From positions 1 to 64,000 of the forward strand of contig NZ_QFFU01000001.1 in assembly GCF_003131185.1 (NCBI RefSeq): 64,000 bases of DNA, in the 5' to 3' direction. Under the pieces are notes generated by a model. That model made no database searches. It was not told the origin of the DNA and worked only from the letters and a program-made list of their open reading frames with translations. Origin of the DNA: Pseudomonas ovata. GTDB lineage: Bacteria; Pseudomonadota; Gammaproteobacteria; Pseudomonadales; Pseudomonadaceae. A program made the position numbers and the translations under genes. Positions 8,445-19,062 of this stretch are shown one piece after another (positions within the stretch are counted from its first letter, which is position 1; the number at the start of each line of letters is the position of its first letter).

Positions 8445-9607
8445 AAGGCTAGATCCTCAGGTGTGAATGTCATCTTGAATGAACGATAGGGCGCGAACTC
8501 AGCTGGTTTGAGCCCCTGCATCTCTGTCAAACGACCAATGTTCTTGACCGCTGCTACCGCCGAACTGTCGAACGGACCATCGCCGCTGGAGCGGGAAATA
8601 CTGACCGACGTCACAGTACCGTCAGGCAACATACCGATCTGCAGCACCACGGCCATACCCTTGCGCGCCGATGGCGGACGTGCCCAGCCTTCGGATGCAC
8701 GCATGCGAATCAGGTCGTCGAAGCTGCCGGCCGTTTCATTACCGACTTCGTCGGCCAGGGCCTGTTGACGTTCGGTCTTGTCGGAGAGCAGGTCGGCCAG
8801 TGCTTGCGCCTTCTTGTCTTCGGCAGCCTTGCGTGCAGCATCCTGAGCCTTCTTGGCAGCAGCATCGGCAGTGGCTTTCTTCTTCGCGTCTTCGGCGGCT
8901 TTCTTCTTGGCGTCTTCGGCAGCCTGCTTCTTGGCGTCTTCAGCCGCTTTTTTCTTTGCATCGTCGGCCGCTTTCTTCTTGGCCTCTTCGGCAGCGGCTT
9001 TCTTGGCGTCCTCGGCAGCGGCCTTCTTGGCCTCTTCCTCGGCTTTTTTCTTCGCCTCTTCTTCAGCCTTCTTCTTGGCTATATCAGCCAATTGTTTCTC
9101 TTCTGCCTTTTTGGCGTCAGCGGCCTTCTTGGCATCGTCTGCGGCGGCCTTCTTGGCTTCATCGGCCGCTTTCTTGGCTTCTTCAGCCTTTTGCTCGGCT
9201 TTTTCCTCGGCCGCCTTTTCCTGGGCTTCCTTCTGCTCGGCGGCCTTGCGCGCCTCTTCGGCAGCCTTTTGTTCCTGGGCTTTTTGAGCGGCGTCGGCTT
9301 TCTTTTGTTCCGCCGCCTTTACAGCTTCCTGTTCGATCTTTTTCTGCTCCAGCTGTTCGGCCTCGCTCTGCCGGGCAGCGGTTTTCTTCGCCTCGCCTGC
9401 GATCTTCTGGTTGGTCTGGGTGGTCGCCTGGCTCTTGGACTTGAGCTGGTACAGCGTCGCCTGAACCACCGGTTTGGCCTCAGGCAGCTCGGGGGTCATG
9501 GCAAAACTGACGAAGAGCGTGCCAAAAATCAGGATGTGCAGACCCACGGCCCAGACAGTAGGCCAGAAGTAATTCTCCGAGGCGGACGGCTCTCGAATTG
9601 GTTGCAT
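8441..9607 (-). CDS. tolA: Tol-Pal system inner-membrane protein TolA
   Basis: Spans the periplasm from the TolQR motor to TolB/Pal. It is 388 residues: one TM helix (about 15-36), then a very long Lys/Ala/Glu-rich helical domain (about 75-275) with near-repeats of the type [11 protein letters not shown], then the C-terminal domain III ([18 protein letters not shown] ... [12 protein letters not shown]). The repeat-rich middle gives the region strongly biased codon use. The ATG overlaps the tolR stop by 1 nt. Confidence 0.97.
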   Translation of the reverse strand: MQPIREPSASENYFWPTVWAVGLHILIFGTLFVSFAMTPELPEAKPVVQATLYQLKSKSQATTQTNQKIAGEAKKTAARQSEAEQLEQKKIEQEAVKAAEQKKADAAQKAQEQKAAEEARKAAEQKEAQEKAAEEKAEQKAEEAKKAADEAKKAAADDAKKAADAKKAEEKQLADIAKKKAEEEAKKKAEEEAKKAAAEDAKKAAAEEAKKKAADDAKKKAAEDAKKQAAEDAKKKAAEDAKKKATADAAAKKAQDAARKAAEDKKAQALADLLSDKTERQQALADEVGNETAGSFDDLIRMRASEGWARPPSARKGMAVVLQIGMLPDGTVTSVSISRSSGDGPFDSSAVAAVKNIGRLTEMQGLKPAEFAPYRSFKMTFTPEDLAL

Positions 9608-10071
9608 CAGGGCGCCTCGGTAATCAAGCCGACGTTGGCAATCCCGGCTTTCTGCAGCCCGCCCATGGTCACCATGACCGAACCGTAGTCGACCGCCTTG
9701 TCACCGCGGATGAACACCTGTGTCTGCTTGCCGGCGTCACGTCCGGAAGCAACGATCTTGGTCACGGCACTGGTCAGTTGCGGCAAGGTCATGGCCTTGT
9801 CCATCTGCTTGTCGGTGTCGACTTCGCTGCCGAGGTTCCAGTAGTAGGTCTTGTCGGCCTTGATCGAAATGGTCAGGACCTGATTGTTGTTGTCCTGCGG
9901 CAAGGCCTCGCTGGAGACCTTGGGCAGATCGACCTTCACACCCTGATTGATCATGGGGGCTGTCACCATGAAAATGACCAGCAGCACCAACATCACGTCG
10001 ATGTAGGGGACCACGTTCATTTCGGCGACCGGCCTGCGTTTTTTGCGACGATCTCGAGCGATCAGAGCCAT
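9607..10071 (-). CDS. tolR: Tol-Pal system protein TolR
   Basis: ExbD-family inner-membrane partner of TolQ, part of the proton-driven motor. It is 154 residues with a single TM segment about 18-40. Asp25 (VPYIDVMLVLL) is the conserved channel aspartate. The periplasmic domain follows. 14 nt separate it from tolQ, and its stop overlaps the tolA start (TGATG). Confidence 0.96.
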   Translation of the reverse strand: MALIARDRRKKRRPVAEMNVVPYIDVMLVLLVIFMVTAPMINQGVKVDLPKVSSEALPQDNNNQVLTISIKADKTYYWNLGSEVDTDKQMDKAMTLPQLTSAVTKIVASGRDAGKQTQVFIRGDKAVDYGSVMVTMGGLQKAGIANVGLITEAP

Positions 10072-10085
10072 GGGGAATCAGTACC

Positions 10086-10781
10086 TCATTCTTCGCTGGT
10101 GTGCACTTTGCGGTGCAGGATGGCCTGGAACTCATCGGCAAAGGTGTAGTAGCGATTGATCAGGGTCTCGGTGCGCGCTGCGAAGCGGTTGTAGGCCATG
10201 ACGGCCGGGATCGCGGCGAACAGGCCGATGGCTGTTGCGATCAGGGCCTCGGCAATGCCGGGGGCGACGGTCGCCAGGGTGGCCTGCTGGGCGGTGGCCA
10301 GGCCACGGAAGGAGTTCATGATGCCCCATACGGTCCCGAACAGGCCGACGTACGGACTGGTCGAACCGACAGTGGCCAGGAACGACAGCCCGGTCTCGAG
10401 CTTCTCTTCTTCACGCGAGATGGCTACGCGCATGGCACGGGCCACGCCCTCCATCACCGCATCCGGATCGACACCCGACTGCTGGCGCAGGCGGGAAAAC
10501 TCCTTGAAGCCGGCACGGAAGATCTGCTCGACCCCCGAATCCGGGTCCGGGCTGCTGCCGGCCTGGCGGTAGAGCTTGGACAGGTCGATGCCCGACCAGA
10601 ACCGCTCCTCGAAACTGTCCAGTGCACGGCGGCCGGCACGAATCATGTTGCTACGCTGAAAAATCATGACCCAGGAGGCGACCGAGGCCGCCACCAGGCT
10701 CAGCATCACCAACTGAACGACAATGCTGGCATTGCTGACCAAACTCCACATGGAGGTATGGTCGACGACGTTAGCTTCCAC
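10086..10781 (-). CDS. tolQ: Tol-Pal system protein TolQ
   Basis: ExbB/MotA-like inner-membrane channel protein of the Tol motor. It has three TM segments (about 15-37, 135-157, 170-195) and the family stretch [17 protein letters not shown]. The start is GTG at 10781, giving 231 residues ([14 protein letters not shown]): AGGAGA lies 6-7 nt upstream and this matches the P. aeruginosa N-terminus. Longer upstream starts would run far into ybgC; this start overlaps ybgC by only 11 nt. Confidence 0.95.
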   Translation of the reverse strand: MEANVVDHTSMWSLVSNASIVVQLVMLSLVAASVASWVMIFQRSNMIRAGRRALDSFEERFWSGIDLSKLYRQAGSSPDPDSGVEQIFRAGFKEFSRLRQQSGVDPDAVMEGVARAMRVAISREEEKLETGLSFLATVGSTSPYVGLFGTVWGIMNSFRGLATAQQATLATVAPGIAEALIATAIGLFAAIPAVMAYNRFAARTETLINRYYTFADEFQAILHRKVHTSEE

Positions 10782-11247
10782 GCTGTATCTCCTGCTCTGA
10801 ATCCGAATAGGTGCCCGTGTCGCGCTGATCATCGGCAAAGGCCGTGCGCAGCGCTTGGGGAATGGCCCGGGGTTTGAAACTATCGGCGCTTACACACGCC
10901 ACCAGAAACTGCCCTTCACAGAGCAGCGTTGCATCCGTTACCCGCCTGACCTGCTGACGAAAACGCAGGCTGGCGCGGTTCAATTCGATGACTTGCGCGG
11001 TGACCGATAATTCATCGTCCAGCCGTGCAGGCTTGTGGTAACGCGCCTCGCTTGAATGCACGACGAACAACAGGTTCTCATCGGCCAGCCGGGACTGGAG
11101 AAAGCCCAGTTGCCGCAGCCGCTCGGTGCGAGCCCGCTCCATGAATTTCAGGTAGTTGACGTAGTAGACGACGCCGCCGGCATCCGTGTCCTCGTAATAG
11201 ACACGACACAGATGGGCGAACGACTGAACCCCGTTTTGCGCGCGCAT
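10771..11247 (-). CDS. ybgC: Tol-Pal-associated acyl-CoA thioesterase YbgC
   Basis: Hotdog-fold thioesterase, first gene of the tol-pal cluster. It is 158 residues. The signature [19 protein letters not shown] includes the catalytic Asp, and [14 protein letters not shown] follows. The precise in vivo substrate is unsettled; the E. coli homologue hydrolyses acyl-CoAs and has been linked to phospholipid metabolism. The C-terminus overlaps the tolQ start by 11 nt, which implies translational coupling. 136 nt separate it from ruvB. Confidence 0.95.
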   Translation of the reverse strand: MRAQNGVQSFAHLCRVYYEDTDAGGVVYYVNYLKFMERARTERLRQLGFLQSRLADENLLFVVHSSEARYHKPARLDDELSVTAQVIELNRASLRFRQQVRRVTDATLLCEGQFLVACVSADSFKPRAIPQALRTAFADDQRDTGTYSDSEQEIQRGS

Positions 11248-11383
11248 ACTCTAGTGCTTACTCCTCGGGTTGCCAATCAGGTGATACAACTGTTTTTCAA
11301 CGTTTCGCAAAACAGGCCCGATGGCATCGCGCAACCCGGCCTTCAATCCTGACGGGAAGCGCTTGAACCCTGCCCCGATGCCA

Positions 11384-12442
11384 TTAGTCGACAGGATCAT
11401 CGACTGGTTCCCCAATAACTGGCATATCGCCCATTCTTGATGGAATGTTCAGCCCGAAATGCAAATAGGCATGCCGGGTCACCACGCGTCCACGTGGCGT
11501 ACGCATGATGTAGCCCTGCTGGATCAGGTACGGCTCCAGCACGTCCTCGATGGTATGACGCTCTTCGCTGATGGCCGCCGCCAGGTTGTCGACCCCGACC
11601 GGGCCACCGTCGAACTTCTCGATCATGGTCAACAGCAGGCGGCGGTCCTGATGGTCGAAACCGTGTTCGTCGACATCCAGCAGGTTCAAGGCCTTGTCAG
11701 CTGTCTGCCGGGTGATCTGGCCGTTGCCGCGGACTTCGGCGAAGTCGCGTACCCGGCGCAGCAAGCGGTTGGCGATACGCGGCGTGCCACGCGCGCGACG
11801 GGCGACCTCGAAGGCGCCTTCAGGCTCGATGGTCAGTCCCAGGATGCCGGCCGAGCGCGACACGATGGTCGACAGGTCGGCAATGTTGTAGAACTCCAGG
11901 CGCTGTACGATCCCGAAGCGGTCACGCAGCGGATTGGTGAGCATCCCGGCGCGCGTCGTCGCTCCGACCAGGGTGAACGGCGGCAGGTCGAGCTTGATCG
12001 AACGGGCAGCAGGCCCCTCGCCGATCATGATGTCGAGCTGAAAATCCTCCATGGCCGGATACAGCACCTCCTCGACGATGGGCGAAAGCCTGTGGATCTC
12101 GTCGATGAACAGCACATCGTTGGGTTCGAGGTTGGTCAGGATCGCTGCCAGGTCGCCCGGGCGCTCCAGCACCGGCCCGGAGGTGCTCTTGATCGACACA
12201 CCCATTTCCTGGGCGATGATATTGGCCAGGGTGGTCTTGCCAAGCCCTGGCGGGCCGAAGATCAGGGTGTGGTCCAGCGATTCGTTGCGTCCGCGCGCCG
12301 CCTGGATGAACAGCTCCATCTGCTCGCGCACGGTCGGCTGGCCGATGTAGTCGGCCAGGCTCAGGGGGCGGATGGCGCGGTCGATCTGCTCTTCGCGATC
12401 ACGGCTGCCAGCGGTGCTTATCAGACGGTCGGCTTCTATCAC
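11384..12442 (-). CDS. ruvB: Holliday junction helicase motor RuvB
   Basis: AAA+ hexameric motor for branch migration of Holliday junctions. It is 352 residues: Walker A GPPGLGKT at 63-70, Walker [11 protein letters not shown], sensor ATTRAGML, arginine finger region RDRFG, and a C-terminal winged helix ([17 protein letters not shown]). It starts with GTG at 12442, immediately after the ruvA stop codon. Confidence 0.97.
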   Translation of the reverse strand: MIEADRLISTAGSRDREEQIDRAIRPLSLADYIGQPTVREQMELFIQAARGRNESLDHTLIFGPPGLGKTTLANIIAQEMGVSIKSTSGPVLERPGDLAAILTNLEPNDVLFIDEIHRLSPIVEEVLYPAMEDFQLDIMIGEGPAARSIKLDLPPFTLVGATTRAGMLTNPLRDRFGIVQRLEFYNIADLSTIVSRSAGILGLTIEPEGAFEVARRARGTPRIANRLLRRVRDFAEVRGNGQITRQTADKALNLLDVDEHGFDHQDRRLLLTMIEKFDGGPVGVDNLAAAISEERHTIEDVLEPYLIQQGYIMRTPRGRVVTRHAYLHFGLNIPSRMGDMPVIGEPVDDPVD

Positions 12443-13051
12443 TTAACCCATCCCCTTCAAGGCACGGCGAATCAGGTCGGCACTGCTCAAGTCTTTATCC
12501 TTGATGGCGGAGACGGCTTTGCTCGCCTCCTGGGGCTTGTAGCCCAAGGCAATCAGCGCGCTGACGGCATCAGCCTCTTCCGAGGCGGCGGGCTCAAGTA
12601 CGCCAGGCCCGCTGGAAACCAGGGCGAATGTCCCTGGCAAGGACTCCCAGGCCTTGAAGCGATCCTTGAGCTCGACCAGCAGCCGCTCGGCGGTCTTCTT
12701 GCCGACACCTGGAATACGGGTCAGCGCCGAGGTGTCCTGGGCCTGCACGCAGCGCACCAGCTCATCGACCTCGAGCCCCGACATCAAGGCCAGGGCCAGC
12801 TTGGGGCCCACGCCATTGAGGCGGATCAGTTCGCGAAACAGCTCGCGCTCGCGCTTCTCGAAAAAGCCATAAAGCAGGTGCGCGTCTTCACGCACCACCA
12901 GGTGAGTGTGCAGCGTCACGCTTTCACCGACATGCGGCAGCCGGTACAGCGTGGTCATCGGCACCTCGAGCTCGTAACCGACCCCATTGACATCCAGCAC
13001 CAGGTGGGGCGGCTGCTTTTCGACCAGTGCACCGCGTAAACGTCCAATCAC
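12443..13051 (-). CDS. ruvA: Holliday junction DNA-binding protein RuvA
   Basis: Tetrameric protein that binds Holliday junctions and loads RuvB. It is 202 residues: N-terminal OB fold ([25 protein letters not shown] region), two helix-hairpin-helix motifs ([15 protein letters not shown] and [13 protein letters not shown]), and the C-terminal RuvB-contacting domain III. It starts with GTG at 13051 and abuts ruvB. 89 nt lie between it and ruvC. Confidence 0.97.
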   Translation of the reverse strand: MIGRLRGALVEKQPPHLVLDVNGVGYELEVPMTTLYRLPHVGESVTLHTHLVVREDAHLLYGFFEKRERELFRELIRLNGVGPKLALALMSGLEVDELVRCVQAQDTSALTRIPGVGKKTAERLLVELKDRFKAWESLPGTFALVSSGPGVLEPAASEEADAVSALIALGYKPQEASKAVSAIKDKDLSSADLIRRALKGMG

Positions 13052-13140
13052 CGTCAGATCCTATATTGCCCTTGGCCCACTGAAAAAATGGACACAATCA
13101 TGGCTGCAAGCAAGTGAAAAAATGCGAGCGGATGCTGCAA

Positions 13141-13665
13141 TCAGAGCCGCAACCGCCCGCGTCGACTGCGCGCCGCACTCAACCCATGAGGCGCCAGGCT
13201 GGAACGGGTATGGGCATGGCACAAGGCAATGGCCAGCGCATCGGAGGCATCGATCTGGGGCTTGCTGGTGAGCTTGAGCAGGTGCATGACCATCATCATC
13301 ACCTGTTCCTTGTTGGCCGCACCGGTGCCAGCCACCGCCTGCTTGACCTGGGTCGCGCTGTATTCGGCGATCTCCAGCCCCTCTTCGGCCCCGGCGACGA
13401 TGGCAGCACCCCGCGCCTGACCCAGTTTGAGTGCCGAATCGGCATTACGTGCCATGAACACCCGCTCGATGCCCATGGTGACCGGACCATAGGCACGAAT
13501 CACCTCACGCACGCCGCGAAACACAATCTGCAGGCGCTCATGCAATTCGCCATCACCGGTGCGGATACACCCGGAAGCCACATAGGTACAGCCACGACCA
13601 CTGTCATGCACCACACCATAACCGGTAATGCGTGAACCCGGGTCAATACCAAGTATAAGAGTCAT
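13141..13665 (-). CDS. ruvC: Crossover junction endodeoxyribonuclease RuvC
   Basis: Resolves Holliday junctions by paired nicks. It is 174 residues. Catalytic Asp7 is in [13 protein letters not shown], a conserved Glu is in [23 protein letters not shown], and the C-terminal acidic residues are in [14 protein letters not shown]. It is first in the ruvCAB order. No canonical LexA box was seen upstream. Confidence 0.97.
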   Translation of the reverse strand: MTLILGIDPGSRITGYGVVHDSGRGCTYVASGCIRTGDGELHERLQIVFRGVREVIRAYGPVTMGIERVFMARNADSALKLGQARGAAIVAGAEEGLEIAEYSATQVKQAVAGTGAANKEQVMMMVMHLLKLTSKPQIDASDALAIALCHAHTRSSLAPHGLSAARSRRGRLRL

Positions 13666-13770
13666 AATGCCAGCAGTCCGACGCCGTGACCGGCGCCCTA
13701 TAAATGCAGAAGCCGACGACCTGTCCGTTTACGACAGATCGACGGCACTCTGGTATTGCTCGAGACCGGA

Positions 13771-14517
13771 TCAGCCCAGCTGTTCCATGATCTCATCGGG
13801 AATTTCAGCGTTCGAATAGACGTTCTGCACATCGTCGAGGTCTTCGAGCATGTCGATCAGCTTGAGGACCTTCTCGGCATGTTCCAGGTCAAGCACTGCA
13901 CTGGTGGTGGGCAGCAGGACGATCTCGGCATCCGTACCCTTGAAACCGGCAGCCTCCAGGGCATTACGCACCGCGTAGAAACCGGCAAAGGAGGTGAACA
14001 CGTCGATGGAGCCATCTTCGTTGGTCACCACATCGTCGGCATCGGCCTCCATGGCCGCTTCGATCAAGGCGTCTTCATCGACGCCGGCCGCAAAGGAGAT
14101 CTGCCCCTTGCGGTCGAACAGGTAGGCCACCGAACCGTCGGTGCCCAGATTGCCGCCACACTTGCTGAAGGCATGTCGTACAGCCGCTGCCGTACGATTG
14201 CGGTTGTCGGTCATGGCCTCGACCATCACCGCCACGCCGCCCGGGCCATAGCCCTCATAGCCCAGCTCGACCATGTCGTCAGCATCGGTGGCGCCGGCAC
14301 CACGGGCGACCGCACGGTCGATGGTGTCACGGGTCATGTTGGCACTCAGCGCCTTGTCCAGCGCCAGGCGCAGACGCGGGTTGGAGCCTGGATCGCCGCC
14401 GCCCTGACGGGCTGCCACGGTCAGCTCACGAATCCACTTGGTGAAAACCTTGCCTTTCTTGGCATCCTGACGCTCTTTGCGGTGCTTGATGTTCGCCCAC
14501 TTAGAATGACCTGCCAT
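13771..14517 (-). CDS. yebC: YebC/PmpR family transcriptional regulator
   Basis: 248-residue YebC-family protein with the invariant start [14 protein letters not shown], the DNA-binding N-terminal domain, and [13 protein letters not shown]. The family also includes translation-associated members; in P. aeruginosa the syntenic gene (PmpR) represses pqsR. It lies between ruvC and aspS, as in P. aeruginosa. The spacing to ruvC (105 nt) suggests it may be a separate unit or a readthrough partner. Confidence 0.93.
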   Translation of the reverse strand: MAGHSKWANIKHRKERQDAKKGKVFTKWIRELTVAARQGGGDPGSNPRLRLALDKALSANMTRDTIDRAVARGAGATDADDMVELGYEGYGPGGVAVMVEAMTDNRNRTAAAVRHAFSKCGGNLGTDGSVAYLFDRKGQISFAAGVDEDALIEAAMEADADDVVTNEDGSIDVFTSFAGFYAVRNALEAAGFKGTDAEIVLLPTTSAVLDLEHAEKVLKLIDMLEDLDDVQNVYSNAEIPDEIMEQLG

Positions 14518-14644
14518 TTCTCGCTCCAGATTCTTTCACAAACACGCTCGCCTCTCGCCCGTTGTCACAAGCGAAAGGCTCGAACACCTGATCCAAGGCA
14601 TGGGCACAGGACGCACACCGGGTGCGCCCTGCCCTGCCTCTGCC

Positions 14645-16420
14645 TTACTCGGCCTTTTGCTGCTCGCGCAGGCGGATGTGCAGTTCGCGCAGTGCCTTGG
14701 CGTCGACGACACCTGGCGCCTGGGTCATGACATCGGCAGCGCTCTGGGTTTTCGGGAAGGCAATGACTTCACGAATCGACTGCGCGCCGGTCATCAGCAT
14801 CACCAGGCGATCGAGGCCGAATGCCAGGCCACCATGCGGCGGTGCGCCAAACTTCAGTGCGTCGAGCAGGAAGCCGAACTTCTCCTGCTGCTCGTCTTCG
14901 TTGATGCCCAGAAGACGGAAGACCGCCTGCTGCATTTCCTTGCGATGGATACGGATCGAACCGCCGCCCAGCTCGGTGCCGTTGAGCACCATGTCGTAGG
15001 CCCGCGACAGCGCCTTGCCCGGGTTGGCTTCCAGCTCTTCAGGGCTGCACTTTGGCGCCGTGAACGGGTGGTGCAACGCCGAGAACGAACCGTCGTCGTT
15101 TTCTTCGAACATCGGGAAGTCGACGACCCACATCGGCGCCCACTCGCAGGTGTGCAGCTTGAGGTCGTTGCCCAGCTTGATGCGCAGCGCGCCCAAAGCC
15201 TCGCTGACGATCTTGAACTTGTCGGCACCGAAGAACACGATGTCGCCGTCGACCGCGCCTACGCGATCCAGGATGACCTTGAGGTTTTCTTCAGGGATGA
15301 ACTTGACGATCGGCGACTGCAGGCCTTCGACGCCCTTGGCACGCTCGTTGACCTTGATGTAGGCCAGGCCCCTGGCGCCGTAGATGCTGACGAACTTGGT
15401 GTAGTCGTCGATCTGGCTGCGTGGCATGTTGGCGGCGCCTGGCACACGCAAGGCGGCAACGCGCCCCTTCGGATCGTTGGCCGGGCCGCTGAACACCTTG
15501 AATTCCACACCGGTCAGCTGGTCGGCGACGTCGACCAGTTCCAGCGGGTTGCGCAGGTCGGGCTTGTCCGAGCCATAGCGACGCATGGCTTCTTCGAACG
15601 GCATGTGCGGGAACTCGCCAAACTCGACGTCCAGCACTTCCTTGAACAGCTGGCGCACCATTTTCTCGGTCAGGCCGATGATGTCGTCTTCGTCCAGGAA
15701 GCTGGTCTCGATGTCGATCTGGGTGAATTCCGGCTGGCGGTCGGCGCGCAGGTCTTCGTCGCGGAAGCACTTGGCAATCTGGTAGTAACGGTCGAAGCCG
15801 GCCACCATCAGCAACTGCTTGAACAACTGCGGCGATTGCGGCAAGGCGAAGAAGCTGCCGGGGTGGGTGCGGCTCGGCACCAGGTAGTCACGGGCACCTT
15901 CAGGGGTGGCACGGGTCAGGATCGGCGTCTCGACGTCCAGGAAACCGTTGTCATCCAGGTAGCGGCGGATGCTGGTGGTAATGCGCGAACGCAGGCGCAG
16001 CTTTTCAGCCATTTCCGGACGACGCAGGTCGATGAAGCGGTAACGCAGGCGGGTTTCCTCGCCCACGTCGGAGTATTCGTTGAGCGGGAACGGCGGGGTT
16101 TCCGACTCGTTCAGCACTTCGAGCTCGTAACCGAGGACCTCGATGCCACCGGAGGCCATGTTCGGGTTGACGGCGCCGGCCGGACGGGCACGCACCTTGC
16201 CGACGATCTTGACGACATATTCGCTGCGCACACGGTCGGCTGCCGCGAAGGAGTCGGCGCGATCCGGATCGAAGACCACCTGAGCCATCCCTTCACGGTC
16301 ACGGATGTCGAGGAAAATCACGCCACCGTGGTCACGACGACGATGGACCCATCCGCAAAGGGTAACTTCCTGACCTTCCAGACTCTCGTTCAGTTGGCCG
16401 CAATAGTGGCTGCGCATCAT
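14645..16420 (-). CDS. aspS: Aspartyl-tRNA synthetase AspS
   Basis: Class II synthetase of the bacterial type, 591 residues. N-terminal OB anticodon-binding domain ([24 protein letters not shown]), motif 2 [18 protein letters not shown], an inserted GAD domain in the middle, and motif 3 [14 protein letters not shown]. In Pseudomonas this enzyme is non-discriminating and also charges tRNA-Asn, with GatCAB completing Asn-tRNA; that is knowledge of the genus, not seen here. It starts [13 protein letters not shown]; either Met could be used. Confidence 0.96.
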   Translation of the reverse strand: MMRSHYCGQLNESLEGQEVTLCGWVHRRRDHGGVIFLDIRDREGMAQVVFDPDRADSFAAADRVRSEYVVKIVGKVRARPAGAVNPNMASGGIEVLGYELEVLNESETPPFPLNEYSDVGEETRLRYRFIDLRRPEMAEKLRLRSRITTSIRRYLDDNGFLDVETPILTRATPEGARDYLVPSRTHPGSFFALPQSPQLFKQLLMVAGFDRYYQIAKCFRDEDLRADRQPEFTQIDIETSFLDEDDIIGLTEKMVRQLFKEVLDVEFGEFPHMPFEEAMRRYGSDKPDLRNPLELVDVADQLTGVEFKVFSGPANDPKGRVAALRVPGAANMPRSQIDDYTKFVSIYGARGLAYIKVNERAKGVEGLQSPIVKFIPEENLKVILDRVGAVDGDIVFFGADKFKIVSEALGALRIKLGNDLKLHTCEWAPMWVVDFPMFEENDDGSFSALHHPFTAPKCSPEELEANPGKALSRAYDMVLNGTELGGGSIRIHRKEMQQAVFRLLGINEDEQQEKFGFLLDALKFGAPPHGGLAFGLDRLVMLMTGAQSIREVIAFPKTQSAADVMTQAPGVVDAKALRELHIRLREQQKAE

Positions 16421-16713
16421 GATGTTGTATTCACTTCCGTAATTCGAGATTCAGTGGCGGCTTTGGCCCCTGGCGAGCGTCCAATAGTGCAAGAGCCACG
16501 AGGTGCAGTTCAAGCAGCGGTGTCCGCGCAGAGCCATGCCATTGGCAAGACGGAGGATTATATAGAGTTAATCGATATGTTGCAGCCGCACGAACCCATC
16601 CGACGGGAGACAGGTTCGTGCCGACTGGAGCAGCCCTGGCAGCACGACAAGGCACCAGGACCGGAACGCGATCACCCGACGGCAATCGCGCATGAAAAAT
16701 CTGAGCGCTGCCG

Positions 16714-17043
16714 TCAGGCCTGATGCTGGGCCTTGAGCAGATGTGCCACGCAAACGACCCGGATCAGGCCGCTGAAATTCTTGACACCGCCGTAACGCAG
16801 GTGAACCTCCCTGTCGACATAGGACAGGACGGCATTGACCGAGCAATTATTGGACCGGGCAATGGCCGAAAGAATGTTCCAGTAGACATTTTCCAGCCGC
16901 AGGCAGGTCGCCAGGCCATTGAGCCTGACCGACTTGGAGTGGGGCTGGGCCAGCGTCATGTTGAAACCCTCGACGAAGGGATCGTCGGGAATTGCCACAT
17001 GGCGAATTGAATCTTTTACCTCACGTTCAACACCTCGAATCAT
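16714..17043 (-). CDS. Ribbon-helix-helix domain protein (RHH_4-like)
   Basis: A 109-residue basic protein. Residues about 36-103 fit the RHH_4 pattern: SKSVRLNGLATCLRLENVYW, then AIARSNNCSVNAVLSYVDRE, then NFSGLIRVVCVAHLL. This suggests a DNA-binding regulator of unknown target. The N-terminal 35 residues (VKDSIRHVAIPDDPFVEGFNMTL) are outside the domain. It lies upstream of aspS in the same direction but is 293 nt away, so it is probably a separate unit. No toxin-like partner is adjacent. Confidence 0.78.
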   Translation of the reverse strand: MIRGVEREVKDSIRHVAIPDDPFVEGFNMTLAQPHSKSVRLNGLATCLRLENVYWNILSAIARSNNCSVNAVLSYVDREVHLRYGGVKNFSGLIRVVCVAHLLKAQHQA

Positions 17044-17323
17044 GGCAATGATGACCTCCGAATAGTCAACTCAAGGAACCTTGAAAAGAAACATTTAAAA
17101 ATAAATAAATGCGTCCTTATAAAGCCCGAAACATGAGAACTAATCCAGCAGGCCCAACACTCAAAAGCTGTAGGACATAACCACACCAACATGAGGAATC
17201 GGGGATTCGAGAAATGCAATATCAGAAGACAATCAGACGGGTGTTAGATATGTATTTCAACAGGGTGCCACACCTGGCACGCAACAACAGCGGGCAGCGC
17301 AGGTACGCCACCCGCTGGCAGGG

Positions 17324-17797
17324 TTACTGGCCCTCAAGCATTGAGCGCAGCATCCAGGCGGTCTTCTCGTGCACTTGCATGCGCTGGGTCAACAGGTCGG
17401 CGGTCGGCTCGTCACTGACCTTGTCCAGCAAGGGAAAAATGCTGCGCGCAGTACGCGTCACGGCTTCCTGCCCCTGAACCAGGCTCTTGATCATGTCAGT
17501 GGCGGCTGGCACACCCTCTTCTTCCTGTATGGAAGACAGACGGGCGTAGGTTGAATAGGTGCCGGGCGCCGGAAAGCCCAGCGCACGAATACGCTCGGCA
17601 ATGGCATCGACCGCCAGTGCCAGCTCGTTGTACTGCTCTTCAAACATCAGGTGCAGGGTGCGAAACATCGGACCGCTGACGTTCCAGTGAAAGTTATGCG
17701 TCTTCAGGTACAGCACATAGGTGTCTGCCAGCAGACGGGAAAGCCCGTCGACGATCGACTTGCGATCTTCTTCACTGATACCGATATCGATTGCCAT
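17324..17797 (-). CDS. dps: Dps-family DNA-binding ferritin-like protein
   Basis: Starvation/oxidative stress protein that oxidises and stores iron and shields DNA. It is 157 residues from the ATG at 17797, which has AAGGAGC upstream; the open frame continues to 17848 without support. Ferroxidase signature: [18 protein letters not shown] ... [22 protein letters not shown]. It is probably stationary-phase or peroxide regulated, but I see no certain OxyR or RpoS site. The gene lies divergent from the cold-shock-domain gene. Confidence 0.93.
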   Translation of the reverse strand: MAIDIGISEEDRKSIVDGLSRLLADTYVLYLKTHNFHWNVSGPMFRTLHLMFEEQYNELALAVDAIAERIRALGFPAPGTYSTYARLSSIQEEEGVPAATDMIKSLVQGQEAVTRTARSIFPLLDKVSDEPTADLLTQRMQVHEKTAWMLRSMLEGQ

Positions 17798-18193
17798 GCT
17801 CAAGCTCCTTGAATGACGATAAAAAAACGACAAGGGCCACTCTATCAAGACATGCCCTGCCGCGCAGCACTATAGAGGCGATAGAGCCGCTGCATGCACC
17901 TGTGCAACGCCTCTCCCACGACTATGACGCAAAGGGTGCCCGCGCAGTTCCGGCATGACCTGCCGCCACGCCCGCAAGCGACAGCCCATTGCCAGGCAAC
18001 TGATTTGAGTAGCACATGGCTTTGCTGTTAAATACACCGCGTGTCGCTACAGACCGGCCACCGAACAACTCCACCTGGTTTGTAGTGCATAGGCAGGACC
18101 AACGCTCGTGCAGCACGCCTCCTTCATCTTTAGAAGCGTACCGGGCGTTACCCGCTATTTCCTTGCGATCCATCTTAATGCGAGCTTTTTATC
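17798..18193. other. Divergent intergenic region between dps and the cold-shock-domain gene
   Basis: 396 bp without a supported gene. It holds the dps ribosome-binding site (AAGGAGC) and must hold both promoters. Two ATAG tetramers occur near 17870-17885 (CTATAGAGGCGATAG), but the spacing does not fit an OxyR site. No ribosome-binding site of quality is seen for the plus-strand gene. Confidence 0.4.
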
Positions 18194-18799
18194 ATGTTGA
18201 AAATCGTCCACCTGGTAACGGGAGCGGCTGCCCTGCTGCTTTCGTTCATCCCCAGCCTGCGCAGCGAAGCGCTCTTTCCCCACCTGTTTGCACCCGAGGC
18301 GCTGTACCTGGTCTTCTTCGGCCTGCTCAACCTGCTGCTGGCGCCCGTCGTTCCGCAGTGGAAAAAAGGTCCGCGTCGCACCTTGCAGAATCTGGCCAGT
18401 GCCCTGCTGGTCGTTGCAGTCATCGTCCAGACCCTGGCACTGCTGGTACCCCTGCAAAGCATTGCCGACCAGCCAGCCATCGCCGTTGCGCTGACCATCG
18501 CTCTGCTGGCCGTGGCCCTGCACCTGGCAACCACCTTGCACAAGCGCTCACCGACACCCATTGCCCAAAGCCATGACGTAGGCAACCGCGATACCGGCAC
18601 CGTGAAATGGTTTAACGCCTCCAAGGGCTTCGGCTTTATTTCCCGGGATTCGGGTGACGATATCTTCGTACACTTTCGCGCCATTCGCGGTGAAGGCCAT
18701 CGCGTCCTGGTCGAAGGCCAGCGCGTGGAGTTTTCCGTGATGAACCGCGACAAGGGCCTGCAGGCCGAAGACGTGATTGCCGCACTGCCGCGTCGCTAA
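18194..18799 (+). CDS. Membrane-anchored cold-shock-domain protein
   Basis: A 201-residue fusion. The N-terminal about 112 residues form four hydrophobic helices (roughly 5-22, 33-53, 66-88, 93-112). Residues about 130-196 are a complete cold-shock domain: [19 protein letters not shown] with RNP1 KGFGFI and RNP2 DIFVHF. The CSD would bind single-stranded RNA/DNA at the inner membrane face. The syntenic P. aeruginosa locus also encodes a cold-shock protein here. The role is unknown. No clear Shine-Dalgarno precedes the ATG. It converges on slyX with a shared terminator. Confidence 0.85.
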   Translation: MLKIVHLVTGAAALLLSFIPSLRSEALFPHLFAPEALYLVFFGLLNLLLAPVVPQWKKGPRRTLQNLASALLVVAVIVQTLALLVPLQSIADQPAIAVALTIALLAVALHLATTLHKRSPTPIAQSHDVGNRDTGTVKWFNASKGFGFISRDSGDDIFVHFRAIRGEGHRVLVEGQRVEFSVMNRDKGLQAEDVIAALPRR

Positions 18800-18818
18800 G
18801 CCCACCCTCAAGCAACAT

Positions 18819-18849
18819 AAAAAAGCCGCGAATCGATCGCGGCTTTTTT
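18819..18849. terminator. Bidirectional intrinsic terminator
   Basis: AAAAAAGCCGCG-AATCGAT-CGCGGCTTTTTT: a GC stem flanked by A-run and T-run, so it works for both the plus-strand cold-shock-domain gene and the minus-strand slyX operon. Confidence 0.93.
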
Positions 18850-18855
18850 CTTCTT

Positions 18856-19062
18856 TCAATAATGCGGTGGAGGCGCTTCATCCTCAAAACCGTCACCGCG
18901 ATGACTCATTTCTTCCTGACGCTTGATCACCATTGCCAGTTGCAGCTGCAGGCGGTCCAGGCTGCGCTGCTGGGCAACCAGCGCATCATTGAGTGCCTGG
19001 ATGGTGTCGTCCTGAAAGGCCAGGCGGGTTTCAAGCTCGACGACGCGCAATTCAAGACTCAT
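18856..19062 (-). CDS. slyX: SlyX family protein
   Basis: A 68-residue coiled-coil protein ([24 protein letters not shown] heptads) with the C-terminal PPPHY typical of SlyX. The function is not established; the name comes from a locus near slyD in E. coli. The ATG overlaps the stop of the upstream HIT gene by 4 nt (ATGA), so the two are translationally coupled. Confidence 0.93.
   Translation of the reverse strand: MSLELRVVELETRLAFQDDTIQALNDALVAQQRSLDRLQLQLAMVIKRQEEMSHRGDGFEDEAPPPHY

Noticed and set aside
8765..9688. Long plus-strand reading frame opposite tolA (hydrophobic Leu/Phe/Gly-rich)
   Set aside because: It is the mirror of the Lys/Ala-rich repeat of tolA; AAG and GCC codons read as CTT and GGC. 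No ribosome site and no family resemblance.
14600..14640. Possible terminator after aspS (CGCAC/GTGCG)
   Set aside because: Only a 5-bp stem with a mismatched extension and no T-run.
14600..16723. 707-codon plus-strand reading frame opposite aspS
   Set aside because: Shadow of a GC-rich real gene with strong third-position bias; aspS on the other strand has all class II motifs.
16431..16846. Two short minus-strand frames between aspS and the RHH gene
   Set aside because: No ribosome sites, no conserved motif, overlap with the RHH gene for the second; treated as non-coding.
17860..17890. Possible OxyR site before dps (ATAG repeats)
   Set aside because: ATAG tetramers are only 5 nt apart and in the same direction, not the ATAG-N7-CTAT pattern.
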